Assembly: GCA_019188255.1 (NCBI GenBank)
Contig: JAETXT010000001.1
Coordinates: forward strand, 3,534,001 to 3,598,000
DNA: 64,000 nucleotides
Source of the DNA: Verticillium longisporum
Lineage: Eukaryota; Ascomycota; Sordariomycetes; Glomerellales; Plectosphaerellaceae
Reading direction: 5' to 3'
Shown: positions 47,541 to 59,481 of the stretch, piece after piece
Layout of the letters: each line of letters begins with the position of its first letter
Position numbering within the stretch: position 1 is the stretch's first letter
Notes under the pieces: model-generated
Told to the model about the DNA's origin: nothing
The model's database searches: none
The model's input: only the letters and a program-made list of their open reading frames with translations
Program-made: the position numbers and the translations under genes

Positions 47541-48370
47541 TCATGACGTCTTGGACGCCGAAGCAACAGGCCCCGTCGTGTACGTGCCAAGCACGCTCCG
47601 CTGTCCTTCCCTCGCCACCTTTAAGGCTGCAAACCGCGCCTCAGACAACCTTTTACCGGCCTTGAGGCTCTCAAGAACCCTGCAGCGGTCAGCACTCGAC
47701 AAATCAAACCCATCCACCCAAGGAAAGGAGACGGAGCTTACCACTCTGCGGTGACGTACTTGACCGCGCAGCCGGCCATTTTCTTGATCTCCCTTTCGAG
47801 CTTCATCCCCGCCAGGCCGCCCCCGGAACCTCGGCCGCCACCGACGGGTTGCCCGACAATGACGTGCGTGACCTGCCTCCTGCCGAGGTGCAGCGAGATG
47901 CGCGCGCCGTTCTCCGCCAACAGGCGCTTGAACTTGTGGTCCGAGACGAGGGGCGCCGTGCTCCCATTGACGTAGACGACGACGCCATCAAAGAGGCCCC
48001 TGCCTCGACCCCCACCCAGCTCGACGTCGTCGGCGGCGGCGGGCAGCGTCTCCCGCATGCGTCCCGGCGCGAGCAGCATGTCGTGGACGCTACACTTGGC
48101 CCTCTCCCTGACGGCCTTGGGCACGACGGCGCCGACGGCGGGGTCAAAGTCCTCGCTGCCGGCGCCGTGCGTGTCGCTCTCGCGGGCGCCGCCCGTGTGC
48201 CCGGCGCGAAACTGGCTCACCAGCTTGCGGTTGCGGCTGTCGCGCCAGCCGAGGCCGGGCCTCGTGTCGGGGCGCTGATGACCGGTGCTGCTCGAGTTCC
48301 AAGGGTCGAAGACTTTGCCGAGCCTGGGCTGGGCCGAGGGAGGGAGAGGGTTGTTTGGCGGCTGAGGCAT
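47541..48370 (-). CDS. Small BRCT-domain protein
   Basis: Minus-strand exons 48370-47742 and 47679-47541, giving 255 residues; the 62 bp intron (GTAAGC to CTGCAG) splits the conserved BRCT tryptophan codon, rebuilding TAEWVLESLKAGKRL. The N-terminal 110 residues are Pro/Gly/Arg-rich and probably disordered. The single BRCT domain (about residues 118-235) shows LFDGVVVYVNGSTAPLVSD, KRLLAENGARISLHLGRRQV, THVIVG and the final W-V-L-E-S helix. BRCT domains bind phosphopeptides or partner BRCTs in DNA-damage and checkpoint proteins. A free-standing one in a small protein is found across filamentous ascomycetes, but its function is not known to me. The Gly-rich loop (GGGRGSGGGLAG) inside the domain is unusual. 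The start at 48370 is the first ATG of the open frame. Confidence 0.8.
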
Positions 48371-48967
48371 GGCGCTGATTTCTTACACTTCTTGTTGTCC
48401 CTCTTTCTTTATTCGTTCCCTGCCAGCTGTGTCGGCAGAGAAGATTGACATGAAAAGATAAAAGGGAGGGACTGATACGCATCAATATGGGCTATCATGG
48501 GCTCGGGAAATGTCGTTGGCATTGACAAAGCATGCCTAAACGCGCTGTACGTCTGTGGCGCGTCCTGTGGCTCGGGAATCCAGAGACAGCTGACGAGCAA
48601 AGTGACGGGCCGGTCGAACACGTCTGTAGCGCGAAGTCAGCTGACATGCCTTCACCTCAGCGCATCGTCCAGTAAATCAACACCACATCACGTGATACAC
48701 ACCATGTGGTGTCAGCCTCGAGGGACATCAACACGCACAGCATGCTCCCACGGATGTCCAGCAGGTCGGGCTCCAGCACCTTGGGGCCGCATCGCCAGAG
48801 CGTCTGTACGCATAAATGCGCTGTGTGCCATGGTCAGCGCCTACCCACCCAAGCCAATCTCGAATTGCAGGCGGGGACAGCACCCGCCCACCCACGAGCC
48901 GCGGCACCGCTGCCACGCCGAAGCCCTCGACCGTATGGCGCTGGAGTGGTGAGTTGGCGGTGCTGGC

Positions 48968-49023
48968 GATGCGATGCGATGCAATGTGCTGCAATGCAAT
49001 GCAAGGCCATGCAATGCAATGCA
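48968..49023 (+). repeat. GCAAT/GCGAT short tandem repeat
   Basis: Imperfect repeats of the pentamers GCGAT, then GCAAT, with interruptions. Non-coding satellite-like sequence. Confidence 0.75.
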
Positions 49024-49303
49024 GGCCGCCGCCGCCAACGAGTTACCGCCACCTGGACCGAACCGGACCCCTTGCTTCTATTTGGACGAACAGCGCATCC
49101 GCTGCCCTTCTCTCCCTCTCTGCTTGTCACCTGCACACCCAACACACACATGCGCGATCGCTCCATTCCCTTTGCCTGTCCCTACCTCTCACCTGTTGTT
49201 GTTGTCGTCGTCCTTCAACATCGCTTCCGGCATCGTCTTCTCCGCTTCACTCATGTCTGTCAAGCACTTGTCCCTGCCATGCTATGCTGCCCATGCTCCT
49301 TCA

Positions 49304-49307
<4 letters not shown>

Positions 49308-49336
<29 letters not shown>
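49308..49336 (+). repeat. TG dinucleotide microsatellite
   Basis: About fourteen uninterrupted TG units. It is usable as a polymorphic marker; no other role can be seen. Confidence 0.9.
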
Positions 49337-49339
<3 letters not shown>

Positions 49340-50056
49340 GAGCACGAGTGTGGCTCATGGCCGTCTATGCCATGCTGTCCCAGGTGTTCATGCACGAGAT
49401 GCCATGGGCTGTGATGCCACGCCAACATTTCGCTCCCGCATCCATCCATCCCCCCGCAGCACAGCACAATGGCGGGCACGGCTCCCGGCGGCGTCGTCTT
49501 CTTCCCCATGCTGCTCCCTCAGTGCTACAGCGTCAGCTCCCCCAGCCAGTGAATACAGCATGAGAGCAAGTAGCTCCCCTCCCCCCCGAGCAGTCATGTT
49601 CCCTGCATAACGTACGCTCCAGATGAGATTCGACAGCATGCCACTGCATTACAATGCCCATTGTTGGCTGCGTCCTCGTACCATGTAGTAGCCACGTTTG
49701 AACGTGAACGCGAGTCCCGAGGGAGAACTGCTGTGACGGCCGCCGCTCTACCGGCATGACCGCAGCCCTTTCTCTCTCGCTCTCTCCGTCTCTCCATCTT
49801 TCTTCAGACAGCTCGATCATGCGATGCATGCGAGTCTTTCCTGAGCCGTCGGCCCCCCCTCGCGCGCTCTTTGTTTTGTGTACCACATGTGCACAACGTG
49901 GCTAACCTCTTGACGACTTGCCTTCCCCATATCGACCTGCCTGTCCGCGCCCAGGGAGGGGTGTGCCGCCTTTTCGTAGGCATCGCCAACGGCGCGACAC
50001 GAAGCAGCGCCGAGAAGAGGGGTTGTCTGTCGGTCCCGGTTCCGTCCCCCGATTAT

Positions 50057-50075
50057 CCCCCCCCCCCCCCCCCCC
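50057..50075 (+). repeat. Poly-C run
   Basis: A run of 19 C in intergenic DNA; the exact length is likely unreliable. Confidence 0.8.
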
Positions 50076-53000
50076 GTTGTCCACTCTCATCCGACAGGAC
50101 CTTCGTCATCCCGCCCCAGGCGCCCCTCTTTCCCTCCAGGGCGCTAGTCAATCGGCTCGAGGACGCATCTGACAAGAAGGCTGGCAGCTCGCCCGATGGC
50201 TTTTGTTGTGCCAAGCAAGGGTGGAGGGATGCGCTGAGGGACCGCTGTAAGATTCGCCATGGATCTCGAGTCTCCAGCCTTCCAGGCCCTCCCCTCGCGC
50301 ATGGGTCAACCTCGCCCCTCCCCTCCTCCTCTTCGCATCCCCGCGGCATTGCCCACATCGTACGTTGCACATGCGCCAGTCAGCCTACGTACACACATAC
50401 ACACATGCACACAGACGCGCCGATCTTCCTTGGACAGGCCAGCATCAAACATCCATCTTTCCTCACGGCCCATCGTCCCCAAGGCTCCTACGTCGCACCT
50501 TGTACATCCAGCCCAGGACGCTGCAGCGCCCGCATATGTGCTCGTATGCGAGACATACGTGCGTCGCCGCAAAAGAGGCTCATCTGAACAAGATAAGGGC
50601 TCGACATTGTTAAACTCGACGACGATGCAAACTCTGACGAGAGAAATCTCCCTTCCCCTTCCTCCCATGTCCCCGTCGGTCTAGGGCTACTGTAGGACCG
50701 GCCAGACCGAGAAAAGCGAGCCTGTCGTGCCGTGTCCGCTTCTGTGCATGTTCTTCCCGTCTCTGCCCGCCTTCTGCAATCACAGCCAGTTGCTTCATCG
50801 GGGCGAGGGAGCGAGCGAGAGGGGGACAGGGATGTCAAAAGAGGAGGAGGGGGTTTTCTGCTAGATATCGCGGGCTAAGGTTGTTGGCGGAAGAACTCAG
50901 CTCGTGGCGGAGGCGGCGACGGCGGTCGCCGCTCCGTGAGACCTCGATCTCTCGTCGCGTTCTCTCTACAGAATTGGATTGAGCCACATCCATGGCCCAT
51001 CAATTCCCTCCTGCTCAGCTCAACAACACGAGCCACACCTTGACCGATGTATGGAATGGACGGCGTTGTGTTGAGATCATTGCCGCCGCGGGTAGTGTGC
51101 AAACTGATTCCCCACTGAAGGCGAAAAAGGCCTTGCCTGCAGCCTTCCCGACACATGCAGACCACGGGAGACTGGGGTACGCAAGAGGGGCTCCGGGACA
51201 ACTTGAAGGAGTCCCGATGATGATGCGGGACGGCTTTTCGTGCGACCTGCGATGAGCATGTCATCTTGCGCATCCTCTCCAGATAGTACCTAGCTGTCGC
51301 TTTCGGGAGTTTGATCGCCATCTGCGCTGGCTGTCTGTCATCTTCCCGGGAAGAGGAGTGTGCATCTGGCGTCCGCCATGGGTTTTGCGACAATAACCCA
51401 CAGCATAGTACAGAAAGACTGTGAATGTATTGATCATGTGAATTGCCGGCGACACACGGAGGCTGGACGGAGCTGTCCAAGGAGTGTCTCTTTGCGCCAC
51501 TTCGTCGACTGTCTGGCCCTCTCGGTCGCGAGACTGGGGCGTGCGACGGGCGGGCTCACCCAGGCTGCGCTTGTGCAAGCCCTGGAGCTGGTTGCGCGAT
51601 TTCCACTTGACGAAGAAACCCCATCCCAACCTCTTCCACGCCAGGCTTGTGGTTCCTTCCAGCCATCGTTTGTGCCTCCCTCGCCTGGCCTCCACACGTG
51701 AAAGCCGCGCGAGGGACAAACCAAACGCTTAGCGACAAGACGAGCAAGGTAGCCCTGTAGGCGAGCCATGGGTTCAGGTCAGCAAGCCCTACCTGATTGG
51801 GGTTAGGTCCGAACTGACCGGCGGAGAACACAAAGTCATCATCAATTCGGCTTGAGCGACAGGGGAGGAGGTTCTGTTTTCCCATCACACTCGGCACAAC
51901 CGACAAGGGGGAGGGGTGTTGTGCTAGAAAGGCTGGGAGAGTAGCGGTGTGAAGTGCGCTAGACTGAATTAGTGACGAGTTTTCACCAGCCTCATGCTGA
52001 GCAGCTCGACCCCCTGGGTTGATGGCCCTTGAGAGTCAAGCGGCATTGTACCCGGATCACAGTGAGAGACACGCTTCTATCTTGTTGCCTCAGTTGCGCG
52101 GCCGATTTGAGGATAGACTTGTGCATACATGGGTGTCAAGCTATCAGAGACAATGCGACGTTTTTGTCTGCGGCAGGATCTCGTTAAGCCGGCGTGTCTT
52201 TTGACCCAACAGCCGCCTGAGTGGGTGTAGGGGGGTCAGTCAGAGGCGCATGCCACCCGTAAGACAAGGCAGACGACAAAATCCGGGGTTGTATAATGTC
52301 GATGTTGGATTGATGGGGCACATGCTGTGGGTGCACCTACATGCGTTATGCGATTTTTACCGAAGATGAACCCCAAGTCAGAGTACAGAGGGCCACAAGT
52401 GTGCATTCCATCCGCATGGAATGGCCAGCGAATTTCTTCAGACGGCTGCTCCCGAGCCGTCGTGCCAACATGAACAATTGACCCTCCATTGGGGCCGTCC
52501 CTTACATCAGAACCTAGATGTTGAGGGCAGCTCAACACACTAGACTGGGTCTGTAGGTGGACATCAGCGATGGCGATGAGACGGGGACACGGTGGATGAG
52601 GACGCAACTTGGCCATGTTTCCGTCCTTTTCCGCCGACCGCCTCATTGCACGCGATTCATATGCTGGGCTAGTTCCGGATGTGTTGAGCATTCCATCAGT
52701 CGAACCACAAGCCAATTAATACGTTCGGATATAGTGCGGTCAACACTGGAGTGTCTGATTCAACAGCCAGCCAGTCTAATGATGCCAGCTCGTCAGAGAG
52801 TCGGTCTGTCGGCCCACACAACGAGCATTTTTCCCGCCTTGGGGGACGGAAAGGCGAGACCAAGCCAGACCAGACCAAACCAGACACCCAGGCAAGACAA
52901 GACACCACCAGACCACCCACCATGTGGGTGGTTGACAGATGTGTGGGTGTGCGCGTGTGGATGCCAATGGTGTGGCCGTCCGAAACGTGGATAGCTGTGA

Positions 53001-56000
53001 TTCGCTTGGCTGTGTCTCTGGCCCAATCTCATCCGTCTGGCCAAGGTCGGCGAGGACGTGGTGTTGATAAGCCAGCGAAATGGACAAGTCCACGACAGCG
53101 ACCCAAAATGCGACCTCCTCTTGAATCCAGAGGGGGTGTGCGGTGGGCAATGGTAGTTACTGGAGTACGTGCCTAATCTTTCGACGCCGCTTGAACTGGT
53201 ACGAAGGATTGGTTGTTCGGCTGGCGTCAAGGCTCGCGTTGCATCCGTATCAGGCAATCTGGCCTGGATGTAGCGAATGCGTATACCGCTACGCACACAA
53301 TCCATTGGAAGGTGAAGTGTCGATTTTCTGTTGGCAGACAGTCATCCCTCAAGCCTCAAGCCTCGAGGCGGACACTTGGCTACGGTGCTCATACCAGTAT
53401 CAAGTCATGATGGCCAGGATACTGATGCGGTGTTTGATTCAGTCAAACTCGGACCGCGTCCGTCTCTCGATTGGTTTGCTTTGATAGCCCCCCCGGCGCT
53501 TGTTCGACCAGTCTAGGGCAGACGAACGGGGAGGCGGGGAGGAGGACTGAGGAGGCCGCGGGCAGCAACGCCATCGCAGTGCCGGGGAAAATACCATCGG
53601 ATGTTCCTTGCAGAAAGCGGCGAGATGGAGAAGACGGGAAGGCTAATGTAACTAAAGAAGCATAGGCTGCGCCCAGCACTGGCACCAGTATGGAAACGAG
53701 CTTAGACGGGGGGGGAGGGACGAAACTTGTGTGGTTGGGCTAGGTAGGTAGAGAGAGACACACGGACTGGGTGGCGGGTGAGGATCATAAGCACGGTGCT
53801 TGGAACTGGATGGATCAAAGGGTCTAGGGGGAGGAAGGGAGAAGGGGGGTGAAATGGTCATGGTGCTGCCTCAGGCACTAAATCACGTACAGAGTTCGTC
53901 GTTGACGGGAAGGAGAAGGTCGGTCAGGGTTGCAGGGCAAACTGACCCTCCGAGCTAGAGAACGAGGAACCTCTTGCTACTTTGGTCTCAACAACACCCC
54001 CCTCCCCCCTTCGCGTATACAGGCCGGTACCATGTACAAGATCTTTGACACCCCGTTGACCCTCATCACAGTGCATTCTCATTGGCTCTACGTTCAACCT
54101 GCCTAGCCGCCTTGCAGGAAGTGGGTAGGTCCATCACCGATGGGGCCGCCCATGGCGATGCAAGTGCTCGAGCCTGCCTTGCCATCCGCCCTTGTTGCCA
54201 ACTCCCCTGAACCCAGGTAGAGCTGTACCATGTAAACACTTGCGCCCTCAGGATCTCGCCGCCAGCGAGCCGTGGCGTCAATGACCAAAACAAAGCAGCA
54301 TCCAGCTTTCAAGGGCAGGACAAGAGATTTAGGCGCATGCAGGGTCCGTTTGCTCCTTATTGTTGGCAGCCGGACTGACGCTACACATTGTTATGACCGA
54401 CTGCATGCAGCATACGGTCTCCGTCAGCGATCAACTGCTAGATATCTTGGCCTGCCTAGCATCTTGCTGCATCAATTTCTTCTCGAAGCCTCTTCGAAGC
54501 CTTGAGAGAGACACATGCCATCCTCTAGGGCAGGACAGGTATGTCTCAGATTGACAGTCGATAGTGAGCAGATGGGGTTGCTCGGTATCGCTTGAATTTG
54601 TACTTACTCTTCAGGTACCAACAAGGTCTTTGTGAAGTCGGCCAAGCTCTCGTGAGGCCAGACTGTACTTCAGGTAAACTACCTGGCTCGACCTCAATCC
54701 CGCAGATGTCATCCTACAGGGGTCTCATCCAGCCTCCTCGCCCTTGTCGGCCAACCTCGTCGTAAGTATTTGCCCGTCCTCTGGCGGCCCTTGTAGCTTG
54801 GCGGACAAGCTCAACCTTTTCCTCCCTGCCGCCGCAGTTGCCCTTGTTGCGGCAAGAGAAAGCAAGCATTCGTTTCGGGATGCCAGTGCTTGCCTCCGCC
54901 AGACGCGCGCTCCCATCCTCCCTGCGTCAGTTCCACGTTAACGGCTCATGTGTCCATCCACTCACAAAAGACGAGCACTTGGGAGAGTTTCTGAATAACG
55001 CAGCTGCTCGGGCCAAGTAACCCGGGACATTCTCAACAGTGCCATCATGTGCCTTGCCATGTTCTTCAAGTGGTTGGCCCCCGTCGGGTAGACGACGGTG
55101 ACGTGAAATGATGCTCCGCTTGCTTGCTCTCCATTCTACACTTCCCTTTAACAGCCCCTCCCACGGCTCCGGTTATCGATCACCAAGTATCGCCGGTCTC
55201 AACCCGCCGCTCAATCAAGTATGTAAATATAACAGCGTGCTGGTCAGGCGTTTCTCCGCAGAGGTGCTCAGCATGTAGGTGCAGTACCGTATATCGATGT
55301 ACGCACATCCTACCTGCCGGCTGCCGACAATGTGGTAGATCGCGTTTGGGAACCACATGTGCGTCCTGCGAAGAAGCACTGCAGAAGTTGTATGTGGGAT
55401 TGTTGGGTCTTCCGGGCACTGCCGGTGATGGAGGCGAAAGTATGCTGGAGTGCTTGTACCTAAAATAGTAGGGAGGCTTCAGTTCTACAATATGTCGATG
55501 AGCAGAGAGTCGTAAGGGCACCGCCACCTTGTGCATGCGTCCACGTCAACCAGGTGTGTGATCCTTGTTGACAAATGTGGGTGAATCGCTGCATCGCTCC
55601 ATCGTAGGAGATAAACCGAATAGTCCCCCTTAAAACCCAAAGCGACGTCAACGGGTCGCATCTGGTGAGATGCGAGATGAGATTGCCGATATACTTCTGG
55701 CGTCACGACATCGAGTAGGCGATGATGAGATTTGGCGCATAGCAAGTCTTGTGGCTTCGTCGATCCTGCCGTATGCGCTATCTTAAATTTACACGATTTT
55801 CATTCAGATTTCGAATCGAAATGCGCGAAGAACGCGTAGTCGTTGTACGTGACCACTTGTTCTGTGCCCATCTTGTCATTGCGTAGCTGATCAGACTGAG
55901 GTGAGGGACAGTCCGACATGCATCGACACGCGTCGACACGCGATACTCGGCAGCCCACATTGACCAGCATGCTGCGTACATGACACCAATGCAGCTTCAC

Positions 56001-57169
56001 TGCATGCTTATCCGCAGTTCAGGCTGATGGGCCTTGCATTGGCTGCCGCACTGACTACTTCTGTGGGAACGAACGACTGTTCTTGGATCATCAAATGTTA
56101 TATGTGACGCGATCGCGAAGAGACATCATTTCAACAATGACCACAACGGTATTGACTCTGGATCCTCGGATCAGAAGCCGGAAAGGCCATGCTGGCAGGT
56201 TCTTTTCTACCCTGGAGAAGCGCCTCTAATCACGCGCAAGTGGAAAGTGGAAAGCCGAAAGCCAAAGATACGGGTCGTTGATGGCCGCCGCTGATTCGAG
56301 TGTAAAAGTATCCGAAGCTGATTTCCGGCCTGTTCCTATCACGAAGGACACAAGACTTCTGCTCATGGTGGCAGGATTCAACCTCGGTCTATTCGACTGT
56401 GTGTCGAAGCGGTACGGGGTGGCACATGAAAAGGAAGCTTGATGACCAGTACCTTCTGAACTGGCGTCGCTGATCTCGGGTTCCGGCCATGGCCTTCCCT
56501 GTCGGGACCAGCCCAGCCCAGCCCAGCCACTGCAAGATCAAGCACGTATCGGATGAGATATTTTGCTCGAAGGTTGATACAGGTGATCATGGCCATTTGG
56601 CAAATAATTGAGCCGAAAAGGTGTCGGCAGTTGTGCACTGTACAGATTGAAGGGCCGAAGCCTGGTGGATCAACGGATAAGACACCCCCATGGGTTCCGA
56701 CGAGACCCCCATAATGTGCAACAGAACCCCCCCTCCAATCTGCTGAGACGGCCTCAGTCATTGAATATGGTTGGAAGACGGCGAAATTTGCACAAATTTA
56801 ACGTTTGGCTTATGGGGGTGCATAATTATAGGAACATGAAGACGTTAAACAGAACGTTTGGGCTCACTTGGACGAGCAAAACGCACCGCCGTTGGTCCCG
56901 TCCCCAATTAGTCTCATAACTTAGGCGCGGTGTTTGCTAAGTTTTGTCATCCCAACGGAAAAAGCCCATTTCTCTCTGGAAAGTTCAATCTATTCGTGCA
57001 ACCCTGTCTGTTGCCACGACATCAGTTTTGACCAAGAGGTCAGATGCTGAACCCACGATACTGACTAACGCGAGACGATGGAGAGGAAGTAGGAAACGGA
57101 CCAGGACGAAGTCGAAGGCCCCCCCACCTACATGTAGCCTTGTGCCTTTTTGTGCAATGTAGACAGGTA

Positions 57170-59481
57170 CCCAATCTTGCATTGCATCGCCTCCGACTTT
57201 CTCTTTCCCACGGCCGGTCTGTTTCCTCGTCCTCACATCGCTCAATCCCGGTCACTTCCTACCTAACCATCGAACCCCCTCCTCAAATCGCAGGCCCAAG
57301 CGCCGTATCCTTCCTTCCCCCGCCCCTAGTCAAGGAGCGGTCACATCGCTCACATCAACTCGCGCCCCCCCCCCCTCCCTCCTTGCTGTCCCGTCGCGCT
57401 ACACCCACATCCCCCCCGGCGGTGCAACCACCGCCTTGTTGTCCTCACACCCTCCCCGGGATGAGAGCAGTCAGACCCCTGTCCTGACGCCTTGCCCACC
57501 TCAACCCACACTTGCAAGACTGGGTCTCGAGAAACACTGGCCCGCCTTTCCCCTCTCAACCTCCCACGTCCCCACCTACATCGTACCGAGCAGCGACGGC
57601 TAGCTTAGTTGCGTTGTCCTACCTAGCCCCCTCCTCTCCTCAACCGGGCAAGAACTGGTACTGACGGTGGACCACTGGACAGGAAGGTTTTTGGCGCGAG
57701 GACAGAGCTGGTCTTCAATTGAAACAGCAGGAGGCGAAGGCCGGGTCATGCGCATGGACACATGTCATCGTGAGTCTAGACGGGCTCAATGAAGAGCGAC
57801 TTCGCCGCCACGAGTGGCCAGACTCAGGCGCCCTGGGTACAACGACCTGTCGGCTGGTTGGTCGGTCAAGGCACCTTCGGGCAGAGCGCGAATCTCAAGC
57901 ATGGGCAGCGGGGGCACAAAGACGAAAGAAAGCAAAGAGCAAGGGGGGCTGGTCCCTTTCGACCAGGCAAGAGAGCGACTGAGAAAGAGTAGAGAGAGCG
58001 ACTGAGAAAGAGAGAGAGAGCGAGAAAAAAAAAGAGAGATACTACGTACCCACCCCCTTCCCTACGCTCGTACACTCCTATACCCAGTCTTTTTACAGGC
58101 TGGCATTGCAACTGACTGGGGCCGCTCTTGTCGGTGCTAAGCCTAAACTGACACCACAACCTTGTCGCTGTCACCCGCGCTCTTTTGCTGGGCAAGAGCT
58201 ACCAGGGTCGGGTTGAAGCTCCAGGCTCCACGCTCCAGGACCCACGCTGCCTTCTCCACCTGGACCAGCCCAGGACAAGTCCGTTGTTGCTTCCACCGCT
58301 CCCTGGCACCTGCGCCTCTCGCCGCCGCTCAGTGAAGGGGTGCTAAGTGCTCAGTGCGCTCCATGTTGGGTACAGGCCCCAGTGGCCTGCGCTGCCGCTC
58401 CCTCGCTCGCCCGCTCGTGGGTGCTCCCCCTCTGCGACTCCTCTTCCCGATACCCTCACACTCTTGAACCCCCGTGGGTTGTGGGCTGGTGTTCGCGGTC
58501 TGGCCGGTACATCCTGCCTCCCCGAACTGCCCCCCCTAGCACTTGTACCTTGCTCAACCCTGCCCATACATCCTCATCCTGCCCGCTCCGGCCGGGATCT
58601 GCTTGTGTCTGGGTATCGACCTTGACCGGCCTCCTCCTCTTCCTCACCACCAAAAACAAAACCATCCGTCCTTCGCCAGGACCTTTCCCTTTTCCTTTCC
58701 ACTTCACGACACACCAACCACCTCTTATTCCTTCTCCCCTTCCCTTTCGCTCCCTATCCCAGCAGGTCGTGTCCCCCGTGAAAACGGAGAGGAAGGTTAG
58801 TACTGTTTTCGCTTACAATGTCGTCCTGCCCGCGCCGCCTGTTCCTCCATCCATGCCTTTCACTTCAGCCCAACCAAGCCAAAACCAAAACCGCAACTTG
58901 CCCCATCTCCTCTTCCACTTGTCATCGCGCATCCTGCTACTGCATCTCTTGCCCTCGGCCGCCCTCCACCCTCAACTCTATCTTTGCCCTCCTCCGCCTA
59001 CCGACGGAAGCAGACCCCACGAATGCGGGAGCTGATTCACACTCGTATCTAGACTTATAGGGTTGAGCCTTCCAGCAGCCCGTGGGTTTTGCCGTTCCGA
59101 GCTGTCACCGTCTCCGACCTTGTGAACCAACTCAAACGAAAGCCACCGCCCCCTCCCAAAAAGACCAGTTCCGAGCATCTCTCGCCCGCTCTACCTCCTC
59201 CCCTGCCTCTGTCCTGTGCTTTTAGCTCGGCTTGCCCGCTCAATTCGCTCGTCTGCCGAGGTTTGAAAGGAGATTCTGTTCTCACGGCCTGCCGACGGAT
59301 GTCACGATCAACACCAGCGCCAACTTTGACAACTTATTACGAGACGAACGATTGCACCTGACGACTGCTGCCTTGTCTTGGATGCTACTTCGATCCACGG
59401 CCGCCCACAATCGCTCACAAGTGTCTGCTGCCGCTTCCGCCAGCAAGCCTGCATCTCAACCTCTCGACGGTGTGTGCTTGA
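57170..59481 (+). promoter_or_regulatory. Pyrimidine-rich promoter and possible long 5' leader of stuA
   Basis: About 2.3 kb of C/T-rich plus-strand sequence with several ATG-started open frames (for example 58340-59035, 231 codons, Ser/Pro/Leu-rich) ahead of the StuA frame. APSES regulators such as Aspergillus stuA are known to have long leaders with upstream ORFs that control translation. The resemblance here is in layout only. The true StuA start codon is not resolved: the coding frame is open from 59482 but has no ATG before 59599, so an upstream coding exon within this stretch is likely. Confidence 0.45.

Larger units (their letters stand above)
48371..59481. other. 11-kb region with no recognisable gene
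   Basis: The largest gene-poor stretch of the window. Visible items are GCAAT-type short repeats (48968-49023), a TG microsatellite (49308-49336), a C19 run (50057-50075), an AGCCC repeat (56511-56527), AGGTAGGTA motifs (53740-53753) and a purine-rich run (57980-58045). From about 57170 to 59480 the plus strand is strongly C/T-rich with many small open frames, consistent with a long promoter and leader for StuA. Many overlapping open frames on both strands between 48.7 and 53.3 kb carry no family signature. No transposase, reverse transcriptase, tRNA or rRNA was recognised. Confidence 0.4.

Noticed and set aside
48706..50684. Dense overlapping frames between 48.7 and 50.7 kb
   Set aside because: They arise from microsatellites and poly-C/CT tracts, appear in all frames and encode no recognisable domain.
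58340..59035. A 231-codon frame upstream of StuA as an independent gene
   Set aside because: The product is Ser/Pro/Leu low complexity from C/T-rich sequence; it is better read as part of the StuA leader region.
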